Part shown: in pieces, positions 39,197-48,637 of the stretch
How positions within the stretch are numbered: position 1 is the first letter of the stretch
How the letters are laid out: each line of letters opens with the position of its first letter
Assembly (NCBI GenBank): GCA_030674875.1
Contig: JASXSU010000002.1
Location: 677,001 to 741,000 of the forward strand
Length of the DNA stretch: 64,000 bases
Reading direction: 5' to 3'
Source of the DNA: Candidatus Endonucleibacter sp. (ex Gigantidas childressi)
Lineage (GTDB): Bacteria > Pseudomonadota > Gammaproteobacteria > Pseudomonadales > Endozoicomonadaceae
Program-made: the position numbers and the translations under genes
The notes under the pieces: model-generated
Told to the model about the DNA's origin: nothing
Database searches by the model: none
What the model saw: the letters and a program-made list of their open reading frames with translations, nothing else

Positions 39197-39490
39197 ATAA
39201 ATTCTTTATAAACAAAACTTACTTGCGATGAATAATCCTGCAACCATCACCGATATTGCTGATATTGATGCCATATTATGAGACACACCAAACATAATAC
39301 AAGTAACCCATAAAGCGTATGACATTACGCTTAATTATACTGAAATATTTTGGCCGGTCAGTATACCCACACCCCTTGCAGGCGTGGAAGTTATCAGCTT
39401 AGATAATTATACACGTGATACTCAGAGGGCGTAAATATACAAAGATATGGACCGGTTTCATAAAAGATACTTCAGTTATGCTGAGGTACC

Positions 39491-39700
39491 CTAGTGATAA
39501 AAAAGAGACGCAAGCCCAAGAAATGATAAAAAGCCAACAACAGGGGCAGAAACAAGATCTTGTCTTTCAAATATCTTAGCAAATTGTGAGGCAGGTGTAT
39601 TTGCCTCAATAGGCTCCAGATCAGTGAGCATAACATCTGGCTTCACATCTTTTGAGTTTATTTGTGGAGAGCAGCGTAACCATATAATGCCTATAACCAT
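39491..39700 (-). pseudogene. mgtE: mgtE remnant (CBS domain joined to C-terminus)
   Basis: The stretch DVMLTDLEPIEANTPASQFA followed by KIFERQDLVSAPVV matches the second CBS half of MgtE magnesium channels. It is joined straight to GFLSFLGLASLFYH, which matches the very C-terminal end of MgtE. The membrane domain between (about 180 residues) is gone, so an internal deletion is the simplest reading. In pseudomonads and relatives mgtE follows ptsN-rapZ-npr on the same strand, which supports the assignment by position. Confidence 0.6.
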
Positions 39701-39923
39701 CGTTCAACAGATTGTACCAGACACCTTTGAAGCTGCGTCTTTGTTGTCAACGTTAGTTCATCACAGTAGCTTAGTACTCCTAAACTTCTATGCCTCACTC
39801 CCCCACATCTTTACAACTTCAAACCATTTTGATATATACATGACATTTGAAATATCAGCGCTAGATTACCTAGCTGTCGTCTACCATAGACTTTCATGAT
39901 TTTACTATAAAAAGACATTCTTT

Positions 39924-40385
39924 CTAAGAAGTAATGCAGTGATACAACTCTGCTCGATTATCTGCTTCTCGCATTTTATTAAGCAAGTCTTCTGACTTGA
40001 ATCGGTTAGCCAGAATTTTTAATATTTCCATATGCTTTTCTGAATTGCCTTCTGGAACAATCAAGGCAAATATTAAATCCACTGGTTTTTGGTCCATAGA
40101 CTCAAAATCTACTGGCTCCGTAAGACGGAGAAATAATCCGGTAGGAGCTATGCATGCTTTGCTCCTACAACGAGGCAAAGCTACGCCCCCACCAATCCCA
40201 GTGGCTCCTAATCGTTCTCGAGAAATTAGGGCTGTCAGTAAATGCTTGGCGTTAATAGAGGGCAACTCCTCACTAATTAATCCTGCAATCACTTCCAGAA
40301 TTTTTTTCTTACTAACTCCGTGCACACTACAAAGTGTGCGTGCTGGAGTTAATATATCACTAATAATTATACGATCTGTAATCAT
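39924..40385 (-). CDS. ptsN: PTS IIA-Ntr protein PtsN with active-site His replaced
   Basis: The protein has 153 residues from the ATG at 40385, three bases after the hpf stop. The family pattern is clear: RERLGATGIGGGVALP, DFESMDQKPVDLIFALIVPE, HMEILKILANRF. In normal PtsN the phosphorylated His lies in the motif ALPHG or IAIPHG; here the sequence is ALPRCRSKA, so the site is Arg (codon CGT, one base from CAT... His would be CAT or CAC). The protein cannot accept phosphate at this position. PtsN normally signals nitrogen and potassium status through NPr phosphorylation; it may be frozen in the dephospho state or be decaying. The locus lacks rapZ and npr. Confidence 0.88.
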   Translation of the reverse strand: MITDRIIISDILTPARTLCSVHGVSKKKILEVIAGLISEELPSINAKHLLTALISRERLGATGIGGGVALPRCRSKACIAPTGLFLRLTEPVDFESMDQKPVDLIFALIVPEGNSEKHMEILKILANRFKSEDLLNKMREADNRAELYHCITS

Positions 40386-40387
40386 AC

Positions 40388-40697
40388 TCAAAACTTGCCG
40401 TTTGCACCTTGCTGGCGGTTCAGCGTTTTTCCTTTATGTTTCTTTAATTGACGATCCAGCTTGTCAGAAACTTGGTCAATAGCCGCATACATATCTTCAG
40501 ACTCAGAGGTGGCATTGATATCTGCACCTTTCGTGTGCAGGCTAGCTTCTACCTTATGGATGAGCTTTTCTACACTCAGTGTAACTTGCACATTGGTTAT
40601 ACTGCCAAAGTGTGCGTCCAATTTCTCTATCTTTTTGCTTACGTAATCACGCAGAGCATCGGTGACTTCGATATGATCCACTAATTTTGACTTGCAT
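40388..40697 (-). pseudogene. hpf: ribosome hibernation promoting factor, apparent frameshift at codon 8
   Basis: HPF binds the 30S subunit and drives ribosome dimerisation in stationary phase. The main frame has HIEVTDALRDYVSKKIEKLD, VQVTLSVEKLIHKVEASLH and SEDMYAAIDQVSDKLDRQLK. The natural start is the ATG at 40697 with GGAG seven bases upstream, reading MQVKISG, the canonical HPF N-terminus. It then leaves frame at GGATCATATC, where two bases appear to be missing. The main frame stays open upstream to 40783 but those residues (IEYTIYLPEKHQRL) are not HPF-like and that start has no support. It lies between rpoN and ptsN as usual. Confidence 0.65.
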
Positions 40698-40828
40698 TCA
40701 ATCTCTCCTGCTCCTGAATTTTTTGGAGTACCAAATACCAGCCTTTGATGTTTTTCAGGCAAGTATATAGTATATTCTATCACTTATAAAAACCTTGCTA
40801 TGTTTTGAAGCGAAAAACCACAACACAA

Positions 40829-42286
40829 TTATGCAAGGCTCTTTCGTTCATTTGAGGGTGGAATATGCAGGGATTCTCGATATTTGGCAATAGTCCTTCT
40901 AGCAACCTTAATACCTTTCTCACTCAATAGTGAAGATATCCTATTATCACTCAAAGGTTTTCGTGAACTTTCTTGAGTAACTATCTTTTTAATCAATGCT
41001 CTGATCGCTATAGATGAACACGCGTCACCTTCTGCCGTGCTAAGATGACTGGAAAAAAAGTACTTCAGTTCAAAAAGACCCTTGGGCGTATGCATATATT
41101 TTCGAGTTGTTACTCTGGAAATAGTAGATTCATGCATACCTACTGCCTCGGCGATATCAGCTAATATCAAAGGTTTCATAGCTTCCTCACCATCAATAAA
41201 AAAACTCTGCTGATATTCGACGATTTTTCTAGCTACCTTGAGCAAAGTCTCATTTCTGTTTTGCAGGTTTTTCAAAAACCATTTTGCTTCCTGAAGACTA
41301 TTCTTCATAAAAACATTGTCTACGGAGTTATTAGCTCTTTGTACCAGCGAAGCATATTTATTATTAATCCCCAATCTTGGTAGTGCTTCAGAGTTTAACT
41401 CAGCTTGCCATATATGGTTGTGTTTGCGCACGGTGATATCAGGAGTAACATACTCTGATTGAGATTGCTCTATTGCTGAGCCAGGACGAGGATTCAGGCT
41501 TTTGATGAGATGAAGAGCCTCACTGAGCTCGCATTCTTTCAACTTCGTTTTTTTCATTATGCCGATATAATCATGGGCACCAAGGGCTTTTAGATAATCA
41601 TTGGTCAGCGTTAGAGCCATTCCTTTCAAACCATCAGATACTTGCTGCTGAACTAGCTGCACATATAAACACTGACTTAAGCTTTCACTGGCGCATCCTA
41701 TAGGATCAAACTGCTGAATACGATGTTGCACCATCACTACTTCATTTCTGTCAAGATCTTCCAAATAATCTACCAAGGTCAAGAAAATAGTATCTATATC
41801 ACTTGTTAGATAACCATCAGAGCTAACAGATTCAATAAGAGCCAGACCAATTAAACGGTCCCTGTTGTTCATAGGTGTAAGATGGAGCTGCCATTCCAGG
41901 TGATCTTGAAGAGTCTCTGCGGCAACTGACCTAGCATGGGGGTCGCTGTCATCACCGGGGGACGGTGGAAGGTTTGAAGAAATGTTATCCCACTTAGAGT
42001 CAAGAGGCAGTTCAGCAGGAATTGTTTCAGACCATTCAGGCTCATCTTGAGCGGACTCTTGCGGTGGTTGTTCGCTAGATTCTGCAGACAACTCCCCAGC
42101 CAATTGCTCCTCATTTGGTGTTGTCGAGGAATTTTCTTCTTCCTCAAGCATTGGGTTAGACTCCAACACTTCCTGAATTTCCTGTTGCAAATCCTGAGCA
42201 GACAACTGCAGCAAACGTATTGCTTGCTGTAGCTGAGGAGTCATTATCAGATGCTGACCCATCGTTAGTTGTAAAGATGGCTTCAT
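40829..42286 (-). CDS. rpoN: RNA polymerase sigma-54 factor RpoN
   Basis: Sigma-54 has 485 residues here, the normal length. Region I starts MKPSLQLTMGQHLIMTPQLQ, rich in Gln and Leu, the part contacted by AAA+ activators. An acidic region II follows (about 50-105). The core-binding domain includes FDPIGCASESLSQCL and LKSLNPRPGS-like text. The DNA-binding C-terminus has HESTISRVTTRKYMHTPKG and the RpoN box ARRTIAKYRESLHIP. It would transcribe pilin and nitrogen genes with activators not in this window. The usual upstream lptB is replaced by repeat-rich non-coding sequence. Confidence 0.95.
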   Translation of the reverse strand: MKPSLQLTMGQHLIMTPQLQQAIRLLQLSAQDLQQEIQEVLESNPMLEEEENSSTTPNEEQLAGELSAESSEQPPQESAQDEPEWSETIPAELPLDSKWDNISSNLPPSPGDDSDPHARSVAAETLQDHLEWQLHLTPMNNRDRLIGLALIESVSSDGYLTSDIDTIFLTLVDYLEDLDRNEVVMVQHRIQQFDPIGCASESLSQCLYVQLVQQQVSDGLKGMALTLTNDYLKALGAHDYIGIMKKTKLKECELSEALHLIKSLNPRPGSAIEQSQSEYVTPDITVRKHNHIWQAELNSEALPRLGINNKYASLVQRANNSVDNVFMKNSLQEAKWFLKNLQNRNETLLKVARKIVEYQQSFFIDGEEAMKPLILADIAEAVGMHESTISRVTTRKYMHTPKGLFELKYFFSSHLSTAEGDACSSIAIRALIKKIVTQESSRKPLSDNRISSLLSEKGIKVARRTIAKYRESLHIPPSNERKSLA

Positions 42287-42589
42287 AGGGCAACCGTATA
42301 CCTTTACTTTATCTTGATGCTAGTAAAATTAGGCATTTCGAGTAAAGCCATGTACGTGAGTTATATTACACACGTCGCATATTAAGATGAGTCAGGATAA
42401 TATCGTTCGCTTACTACAATCAGCTGGTTGTTTATGCTTCCGGACTCCCCCTTCTACTCCCCCCTGCCTTCCAAAATATAAGAGATATCCATTACAACCC
42501 TATCGTTTCTGCTAGCAAAAGCAACTGCTTTTTTGATTATATTAAAGCTGTGAAAAAGAAAGCTGCAATGCTTGCCGATTGTCGTTAAT

Positions 42590-42720
42590 TTTAGCGCAAA
42601 TGGAGATGGCTCCTTACATCCATCTCCCTTGAAATAGCGCAACTGTTAACTACTCTCACCCATCCACTTACTACTCACAGGCGCATGAAATATTTTTGCA
42701 ACCTTGCATTCAAGAGAGAA
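42590..42720. repeat. degenerate ERIC-like repeat
   Basis: CATCTCCCTTGAAATAGCGC, AACTGTTAACTACTCTCACC and CATCCACTTACTACTCACAG follow the family order. The rest of the gap 42287-42744 has no gene. Confidence 0.5.
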
Positions 42721-42744
42721 CACAACAAGGCACGCTAGCAACTC

Positions 42745-43029
42745 TTATAATGCGTTTACTTTCTTTAGCTCGGCTCTCATCTCGCTGATGACGGAATCAT
42801 AGTCATTGGCTTTGAAAATAGCTGACCCTGCAACAAAAGTGTCCGCTCCAGCCTCTGCAATTTGGCGAATATTTTGAACGCCAACGCCTCCATCCACCTC
42901 AAGCCTTATAACAAGACCGCTATTGCTTATTATTTTGCGGACATGACATAATTTTCTCAAAACAGACTGAATTAATTTTTGACCTTCAAACCCAGGATTG
43001 ACAGACATGAGTAAAACCATATCTGCTGT
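42745..43029 (-). pseudogene. rpe: ribulose-phosphate 3-epimerase, C-terminal fragment
   Basis: About 92 residues match the last 40 percent of Rpe: [37 protein letters not shown] and [12 protein letters not shown], with the catalytic Asp in VDGG. Upstream of about 43029 the sequence changes to unrelated text and then phage genes, so the N-terminal half with the metal-binding His residues is missing. Rpe acts in the pentose phosphate pathway; a full copy elsewhere would be expected. Confidence 0.82.
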
Positions 43030-43071
43030 ATCCCGTCGGCTGTGAGTACCACTATCTCGATCGGGAATCCT

Positions 43072-43650
43072 CTATGTAATTGTCTGTCTGCTGCTGAAAG
43101 CTTGTAGATATTCTCGGGCTTGCTCAGTACTGCTGCCCCTGTTTTGGTAAAAACCTGCTCGCCCGTTTAGTAATATCATAAATTTTAATTGAGACATCAT
43201 GAGGCCGGTATCTTTGAGAGCTACAGCCGTGGGATCCTCTCTTTTTCGTTCGTTAGAGTCTGGAAGCTGTTTTATCAACTTCTCGTCTATCTGCCTTCGT
43301 ATACAGCTAATACCGTATTCACCAGCCAGAACTAATTTCGATATATCGCCACGATTAAACAACCAGTGTACGCACCCCGAAACTATCAACCCCGCTATCT
43401 CGTCCCCGTGGTCTCCCAAACCCTGTCGCATATATGGCCGCTCTCGCACACCCACCCCATATTCATGTTTAAACCCAAGCTGCCCAAGGGTCACATCCTG
43501 CAATTCGCCTTTATCGTTTTTGTGTGGTAAATTGCTGTCAGCCCCTATAGACCCGAAAACTATCTGCGGCCGAAGTTTCCTTATTTTGGCAGAAACTAAC
43601 GCCTTGACGTTCTCGGAAACCCTACCGTCTAGGGATGCGGCTTTATTCAT
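43072..43650 (-). CDS. phage tail-completion / neck-type protein
   Basis: A 192-residue protein with FKHEYGVGVRERPYMRQGLG and, near the end, ALKDTGLMMSQLKFMI, the pattern of tailed-phage neck or tail-completion proteins ('L.DTG.L..S'). The assignment is by pattern and by neighbour, not firm. It follows the connector-type gene by three bases. The segment is visibly more GC-rich than the surrounding DNA. It is bounded by the truncated rpe. Confidence 0.5.
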   Translation of the reverse strand: MNKAASLDGRVSENVKALVSAKIRKLRPQIVFGSIGADSNLPHKNDKGELQDVTLGQLGFKHEYGVGVRERPYMRQGLGDHGDEIAGLIVSGCVHWLFNRGDISKLVLAGEYGISCIRRQIDEKLIKQLPDSNERKREDPTAVALKDTGLMMSQLKFMILLNGRAGFYQNRGSSTEQAREYLQAFSSRQTIT

Positions 43651-43653
43651 TAT

Positions 43654-44184
43654 TCAACATACCCAAATTGCCATCGGGGCTAGCCCAACGAGAATAGCGG
43701 AGAGTGCAGACCCGTAAGGTGTTGTCTTCAGGTGAGCTTCAGACCCTATTTTGTGTCCGTTGTTGTAGGTATAGCTTTCGTCACCTCTCGTTACGCTGGC
43801 TATATTTCCGGCCAATTGCGAATGTTTACGCCCGCTCTCTTGGTAGTGCGCCAATGCCAGGTAAAATGACGATTCAACTAATGACCCGTCACCTACAACC
43901 CAGGTACCAACGCGGCAGGTTAACCTGTGCGCCGCCTCTAGCGTTACCGGTAGCACTAAATCTACGGGTAGCTGGAGGTCGGGGAAATTGGCCGCAAACG
44001 CAGCTTTGATATCTGCAATATCGTGATCTGAAAAATTCATATCCAGCTTATCAATTACATACTCGATGATATCTGAGCTAGTTGCAGGGTTTAGAGCCAA
44101 ACTAAGGGTATCGCAGTTCATCGTTTTTATTAAATTGGGTGTCGCACTTAGTATATGAATTAGGTCGGCATAACAGTCTGACAA
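43654..44184 (-). CDS. phage head-tail connector / head-completion-type protein
   Basis: This 176-residue protein has a central AAFAANFPDLQLP, LEAAHRLTCRVGTW and a C-terminal SVTRGDESYTYNN plus KTTPYGSALSAIL, the composition of phage head-completion proteins of the DUF4054 kind. Order (connector then tail completion) fits a tailed phage structural module. No capsid, portal, integrase or lysis gene accompanies it, so this is a 1.1-kb prophage scrap. Confidence 0.5.
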   Translation of the reverse strand: MSDCYADLIHILSATPNLIKTMNCDTLSLALNPATSSDIIEYVIDKLDMNFSDHDIADIKAAFAANFPDLQLPVDLVLPVTLEAAHRLTCRVGTWVVGDGSLVESSFYLALAHYQESGRKHSQLAGNIASVTRGDESYTYNNGHKIGSEAHLKTTPYGSALSAILVGLAPMAIWVC

Positions 44185-44223
44185 AATGTCACTATCAAAA
44201 CAATAAGTAGTGGTGCGTATTGA

Positions 44224-47200
44224 CTAAGCTTTATACTGGCTTTCTTGAGTTTTTACATTCAGAAATGTTGCGTATAACACGGGAACGATAAGCAAGGTTA
44301 GCAAGGTGGCAAAGGTTAGGCCAAACACCAAGACAACAGCCATGGACTGAAAAAAAGCATCAAAAAATAATGGAATAACACCTAATGCTGTAGTAAATGA
44401 ACCCAGCACAACAGGACGTACACGACTAGCAGCCGAGTCGATAATCGCATCAAAGCGTGGTTTGCCTTCTTTTATTTCCGTATCCATCCTATCCACCAAA
44501 ATAATACCGTTTTGTATGAGTAGGCCTGATAGCGAAAGTAGCCCAAGTATACCCATAAACTCTAAAGGAATTCCTGTAACCACCAAGCCAAATACCACAC
44601 CAATAGTTGCCAGCGGTACAACCAGCCAAATGATCAGCGGTTGCAAAATACTGCCAAAAGAAATAACAACTACAAGCACCATTGCCAAAAAACCCAAGGG
44701 TATAGTGGACATTAGATTATTATTGGATTTTTGTGAATCACCTCCTTCTCCCCCCCATTCCATGCTGTAGCCATTTGGCAGTTCTATCGCTTCAATTTGT
44801 GGGCGAATACGTTTGAGTAAAGACGCAGCCAGTTCATTTGGATAAGGGTCAGACTGAGCTTTAATTTCAAAAATCCGGTTTTCACTGCGGATTTGTCCAT
44901 CTCTCCAAATTGTTTTAAAGCCATCAGTGACCTGTGCAATGGGTACAGTTTTTCCTGTTAGGCCACTAAGTATTTGAATACTCTTAATACCGTGAATAGT
45001 TGCATTTTCGGTATTAGGTAAGCGCGAAATAATAGGAATTAAATCCTCTCCCTCTCTGTACACACCCACCTGTTTCCCCGAATAATAACGCAAAATAGCA
45101 TCCGCTAAGTCTTGTCTGGACACACCTGCACGACGAGCTTTAGCTTCAGAGTAGATTGGTGTAATCACACCGACGGGTTGACGCCAGTTGTCTTTAATTG
45201 AAAGTGCTCCCCCATCTGCCACCATAATAGTTTTAGCCTTATTTGCGAGGCGTCGTAAAACCTGAGGGTCAGGTCCTTTAAATTCAGCCTCTATTGCGGC
45301 CCCCCCACCAGGACCTAACACAAATCTCCATGTTTTACTATGAGCCTCCGGGAATTTTTGTTCTATGAATTCCGAAATAATTGGCATCATGCTATCAATG
45401 GCATGATAATCATCAACACGCACCAAAAGTTGACCATAGGAACTATTGGCAGATTCCGGGGAATAGGTCAGCATATAACGGGTGCTACCGCCACCAATAA
45501 TGGTTTGCACAGCATTGACGCCTGCCATTGTTTGAGCAAAGGCTTCAATTTCTTTCATATCCTGTGCGGTACGTTCAATTCTGGTTCCTTCGGGAAGCCA
45601 GTAGTCAACCACCATTTGTGGAGTTGTTGATTGCGGAAAGAATCCATGTGTCATAAATCTTGCCCCCCAAATAGAAAGTGCAAATATACCCACCACCAAA
45701 GTAATTACCCACCAACGAGACCGCAGTGACCAGCGCATCAATTGCTTGTATTTGATGAAAAATGCACCTTCTTTCTCTCTTGACTTTATTTTCTGCTTCT
45801 CAGGAAATAACCAGTAACAAATTAAAGGAGTAATAGTCATAGCTAAAAGCCAGCTAAATAATAAAGCGAGCATGACCACCCAAAAAAGGTCTCCAGTGTA
45901 TTCAGCCGTGTCACCTGGCGCAAACCCGATCGGTGCAAAAGCAATAACACCGACCATGGTTCCTGCTAATAAGGGCCATTTTGTTTGGCTAACAATTTCT
46001 TTAGAAATATCTAATTTCTGTCTACCTTGTTGAATTCCTACTAAAATAGCTTCTGTGATGACCACCGCATTATCAACCATCATGCCTAAGGAAATTATTA
46101 AAGCTCCTAATGAAATACGGTGAAGTGGAACGTCGATGATTTGCATTGTCGTCAACGTTGCTCCAACAGTAATAATAAGAATAAATGCAATCACCATTGA
46201 TGAACGCAAACCCATGGTAAGCAATAGAGAGAAAATGACTATAATCAGTGCTGAAATGACATTCATAATAAAATCATCAACCGCCTTTTCAACTATTTTT
46301 CCTTGGTGATAATATTCAAATACTTCCATGCCAAGCGGTCTATGATTTATTGATTCATGAAGTTTTTTATCTACCGATGCACCAACTACAACCACATTCC
46401 CACCTGGGACATTTGCGACACCTAGCGCAATAGCGGATTTGCCATTATATCTAATAATTTTACTAGCAGGTGTTTTATAGCCTCTATATACTTTAGCGAT
46501 ATCTTTGAGATAAATGATTTTACCATCAGCACCTGTCGACACCAGTAAGTTCTTGATCGAGTCGATAGAATCAACCGCACCAGAAGGGTCTATAATAAGA
46601 CGCTGATCAGCTATAGCCACGCTGCCCGCAGAAACTACTGAATTTTGCTGTTTAAGAATATCATAAAGACTGTCTATTGCCGCGCCTAAAGCACTGGCAT
46701 TCTCATTGGATATTTCAACAAAAATAGCCTCTTTCTGTTCGCCAGATAATAGAACTTTTGCCACACCTTCAACTTGCAAAATTTCTTTTTGCAAATATTT
46801 GGCATAGCGTCTCAATTCAGCAGGGCTGTAATCGTCACCTGTAACAAAATAAGATAGGCCATAAAGATCACCAAAGTCATCATTAACAATGGGTGAGTGA
46901 GCGGCATTTGGCAATGAATGCTCCATATCTCTAATCTTATTGCGTAATTTCGTCCACACAATTTGTAGATCATTTTTTGATTTAGAGAAAGCAAATTTAA
47001 TCTCTACCGTGATTTCTGAAAGGCCAGATGAAGATGTCGTTTTTATCTTCTTAACCTCCTGCATTTGCTGTAAGGCTGTTTCTATAGGAGCGGAAACTTC
47101 CTTAGCGACCTCATCAGGACTGGCACCTGGATATTTGGTGAAAATTTTAGCTGCTCTAATGGTAAATTCAGGTTCTTCAAATCTGGCCATGGTTTGATAA

Positions 47201-47286
47201 GCATTCCAGCCACCAAACAGTGCCAATAAAATTAAGATGACACACAAAACCTGATTTTTAATGGCAAATTCTGCAAGGTTCATCAT
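44224..47286 (-). CDS. RND-family efflux permease
   Basis: The HAE1/TriC-like resistance-nodulation-division transporter has 1020 residues, 12 membrane helices and two large periplasmic loops. Seen are the N-terminal helix VLCVILILLALFGGWNAY, KYPGASPDEVAKEV, helix 4 region SLGMMVDNAVVITEAILVG (with the proton-relay Asp context GMMVDNAV), and the second-half repeat LLSLSGLLIQNGIILVDRMD. It exports drugs, bile-type compounds or lipids using proton motive force. Start ATG-ATG lies directly on the stop of the upstream adaptor gene. No outer-membrane channel is in the operon. Confidence 0.93.
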   Translation of the reverse strand: MMNLAEFAIKNQVLCVILILLALFGGWNAYQTMARFEEPEFTIRAAKIFTKYPGASPDEVAKEVSAPIETALQQMQEVKKIKTTSSSGLSEITVEIKFAFSKSKNDLQIVWTKLRNKIRDMEHSLPNAAHSPIVNDDFGDLYGLSYFVTGDDYSPAELRRYAKYLQKEILQVEGVAKVLLSGEQKEAIFVEISNENASALGAAIDSLYDILKQQNSVVSAGSVAIADQRLIIDPSGAVDSIDSIKNLLVSTGADGKIIYLKDIAKVYRGYKTPASKIIRYNGKSAIALGVANVPGGNVVVVGASVDKKLHESINHRPLGMEVFEYYHQGKIVEKAVDDFIMNVISALIIVIFSLLLTMGLRSSMVIAFILIITVGATLTTMQIIDVPLHRISLGALIISLGMMVDNAVVITEAILVGIQQGRQKLDISKEIVSQTKWPLLAGTMVGVIAFAPIGFAPGDTAEYTGDLFWVVMLALLFSWLLAMTITPLICYWLFPEKQKIKSREKEGAFFIKYKQLMRWSLRSRWWVITLVVGIFALSIWGARFMTHGFFPQSTTPQMVVDYWLPEGTRIERTAQDMKEIEAFAQTMAGVNAVQTIIGGGSTRYMLTYSPESANSSYGQLLVRVDDYHAIDSMMPIISEFIEQKFPEAHSKTWRFVLGPGGGAAIEAEFKGPDPQVLRRLANKAKTIMVADGGALSIKDNWRQPVGVITPIYSEAKARRAGVSRQDLADAILRYYSGKQVGVYREGEDLIPIISRLPNTENATIHGIKSIQILSGLTGKTVPIAQVTDGFKTIWRDGQIRSENRIFEIKAQSDPYPNELAASLLKRIRPQIEAIELPNGYSMEWGGEGGDSQKSNNNLMSTIPLGFLAMVLVVVISFGSILQPLIIWLVVPLATIGVVFGLVVTGIPLEFMGILGLLSLSGLLIQNGIILVDRMDTEIKEGKPRFDAIIDSAASRVRPVVLGSFTTALGVIPLFFDAFFQSMAVVLVFGLTFATLLTLLIVPVLYATFLNVKTQESQYKA

Positions 47287-48357
47287 TTAATCCTTAGACC
47301 ATGGACGAATTTTCATCCCTTCGGATAAAAAATCAACACCTGCTGCAACAATTACTTCAGCTGATTCTAGGCCACTGGTGACACTCAAGTTAACGCCAAC
47401 CCCTGCCTCAACCATAATATTTCTTCTACTGACCATCATGGAGTCTTTATCTACAACCCAAACATATTTTTGTTCTCCATCAACGGCAATAGCAGTTAGT
47501 GGAATTGATAACTTTTTAAGATCTTTAGTTAACTCTATGGGGTTTCTAAACCAAACTACAGCATTCATTCCAGGCAATATAGTCAAGCCTTCTGGTGCAT
47601 CAAAAGAAAATGTAACTGCATAGGTTTGTGTGGCTTTATCAGCTTCTAAAGAGGATTCTTTAAACATGATAGGGATGTGGTGATCAGGCGCAGCATGCAA
47701 GACAAGATATGAATCCGTTGCCATTGTCCCTTGTCCGCCGGCCTTGGCCAGAATGCTAGAAGGTAGGTTTATTTTGGCTTCCAGCCCTCCGCTCCCAAGA
47801 ATGCTAATAGCTGGCTCCCCTGGCTGAATAATTTGTCGTTTTTCAATAGAAACGTTGGATATAGCGCCAGCAAATGGGGCAATTAGTACTGAATCTTGCA
47901 GAGCCTTATCTGCAATTTCAAGCAATGATTGGTTGACATCTAGTGTAGATTTTCGTTCTTCAAGTTTGCTTTTAGAAATAGCATTTTGTTTCATCAAGTA
48001 CAATGCACGCTGATATTCTACTTTGGCGTTTTCAAATTGTGCACGTGCTGATGTTAGCTTTGCCCGCAAGTCACGTTGATTTAATTGCGCTAGAACATCA
48101 CCTTCCTTAACCATCTGCGATTCTATGACCCGTAATTCTTGCAACATCCCACCCACTTCAAAACTCAAAACAGAAAGTTGTTGCGAATGAATAACTGCTG
48201 GGTAATTCAAAAAATAATTAGTATCTGATTGACCAACCTCTATTAGCTTTGCTGGTCGCACAGGAGACTTTGCCGCATCTTTAGACGACGTATCTGAATC
48301 ACAAGCACCAAGACATACGGCTAGAAGAATAATTAAAGCTTGGACGATAGCAGGCAT
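47287..48357 (-). CDS. RND periplasmic adaptor (membrane fusion) lipoprotein
   Basis: This 356-residue HlyD/AcrA-family adaptor starts with a lipoprotein signal (LLAVCLGAC, lipidated Cys at about 18). It has the split lipoyl domain (SFEVGGMLQELRVIESQMVK, EGDVLAQLNQRDL, APFAGAISNVSIEKRQIIQPG) around an alpha-hairpin, then barrel domains (GLTILPGMNAVVWFRNP, TAIAVDGEQKYVWVVDKD). It links the permease at 44224-47286 to an outer-membrane channel, probably TolC at 12.0 kb. The stop is adjacent to the permease start. Confidence 0.92.
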   Translation of the reverse strand: MPAIVQALIILLAVCLGACDSDTSSKDAAKSPVRPAKLIEVGQSDTNYFLNYPAVIHSQQLSVLSFEVGGMLQELRVIESQMVKEGDVLAQLNQRDLRAKLTSARAQFENAKVEYQRALYLMKQNAISKSKLEERKSTLDVNQSLLEIADKALQDSVLIAPFAGAISNVSIEKRQIIQPGEPAISILGSGGLEAKINLPSSILAKAGGQGTMATDSYLVLHAAPDHHIPIMFKESSLEADKATQTYAVTFSFDAPEGLTILPGMNAVVWFRNPIELTKDLKKLSIPLTAIAVDGEQKYVWVVDKDSMMVSRRNIMVEAGVGVNLSVTSGLESAEVIVAAGVDFLSEGMKIRPWSKD

Positions 48358-48503
48358 TTGATGTTCCTTGTTGAACAGTTAAATGACAAGGTACTACTAT
48401 TATGAATAGTTAAACAGTTATTTTAATGGCTGAATACCTGACGCCTACAGGACTATAAATTACCGAATATCCAGCAATGTAGCAAACTTACTGTTGCTTT
48501 ATT

Positions 48504-48637
48504 AATACCCGCTATATTTGAAGAGTGAGGGACGTGCTGACTACTCTCACCCACCTTCAACCACCTACTACTCATAGGATCATGATGAACTCTCTAGTTT
48601 GCTGTCTACCTCAACTTTCAATGGTAACGAGCATATA
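48504..48637. repeat. degenerate ERIC-like repeat (134 bp)
   Basis: ATACCCGCTATATTTGAAGA at the left, CACCTACTACTCATAGGATC in the centre and AACTTTCAATGGTAACGAGC with ATATA at the right: one of the best-preserved older units. The gap 48358-48906 otherwise holds no gene. Confidence 0.6.

Noticed and set aside
43199-43717. 172-residue plus-strand frame overlapping the phage genes
   Set aside because: It is antisense to a frame with phage-like patterns, Pro/Ser-rich and without a start signal; a GC-driven shadow.
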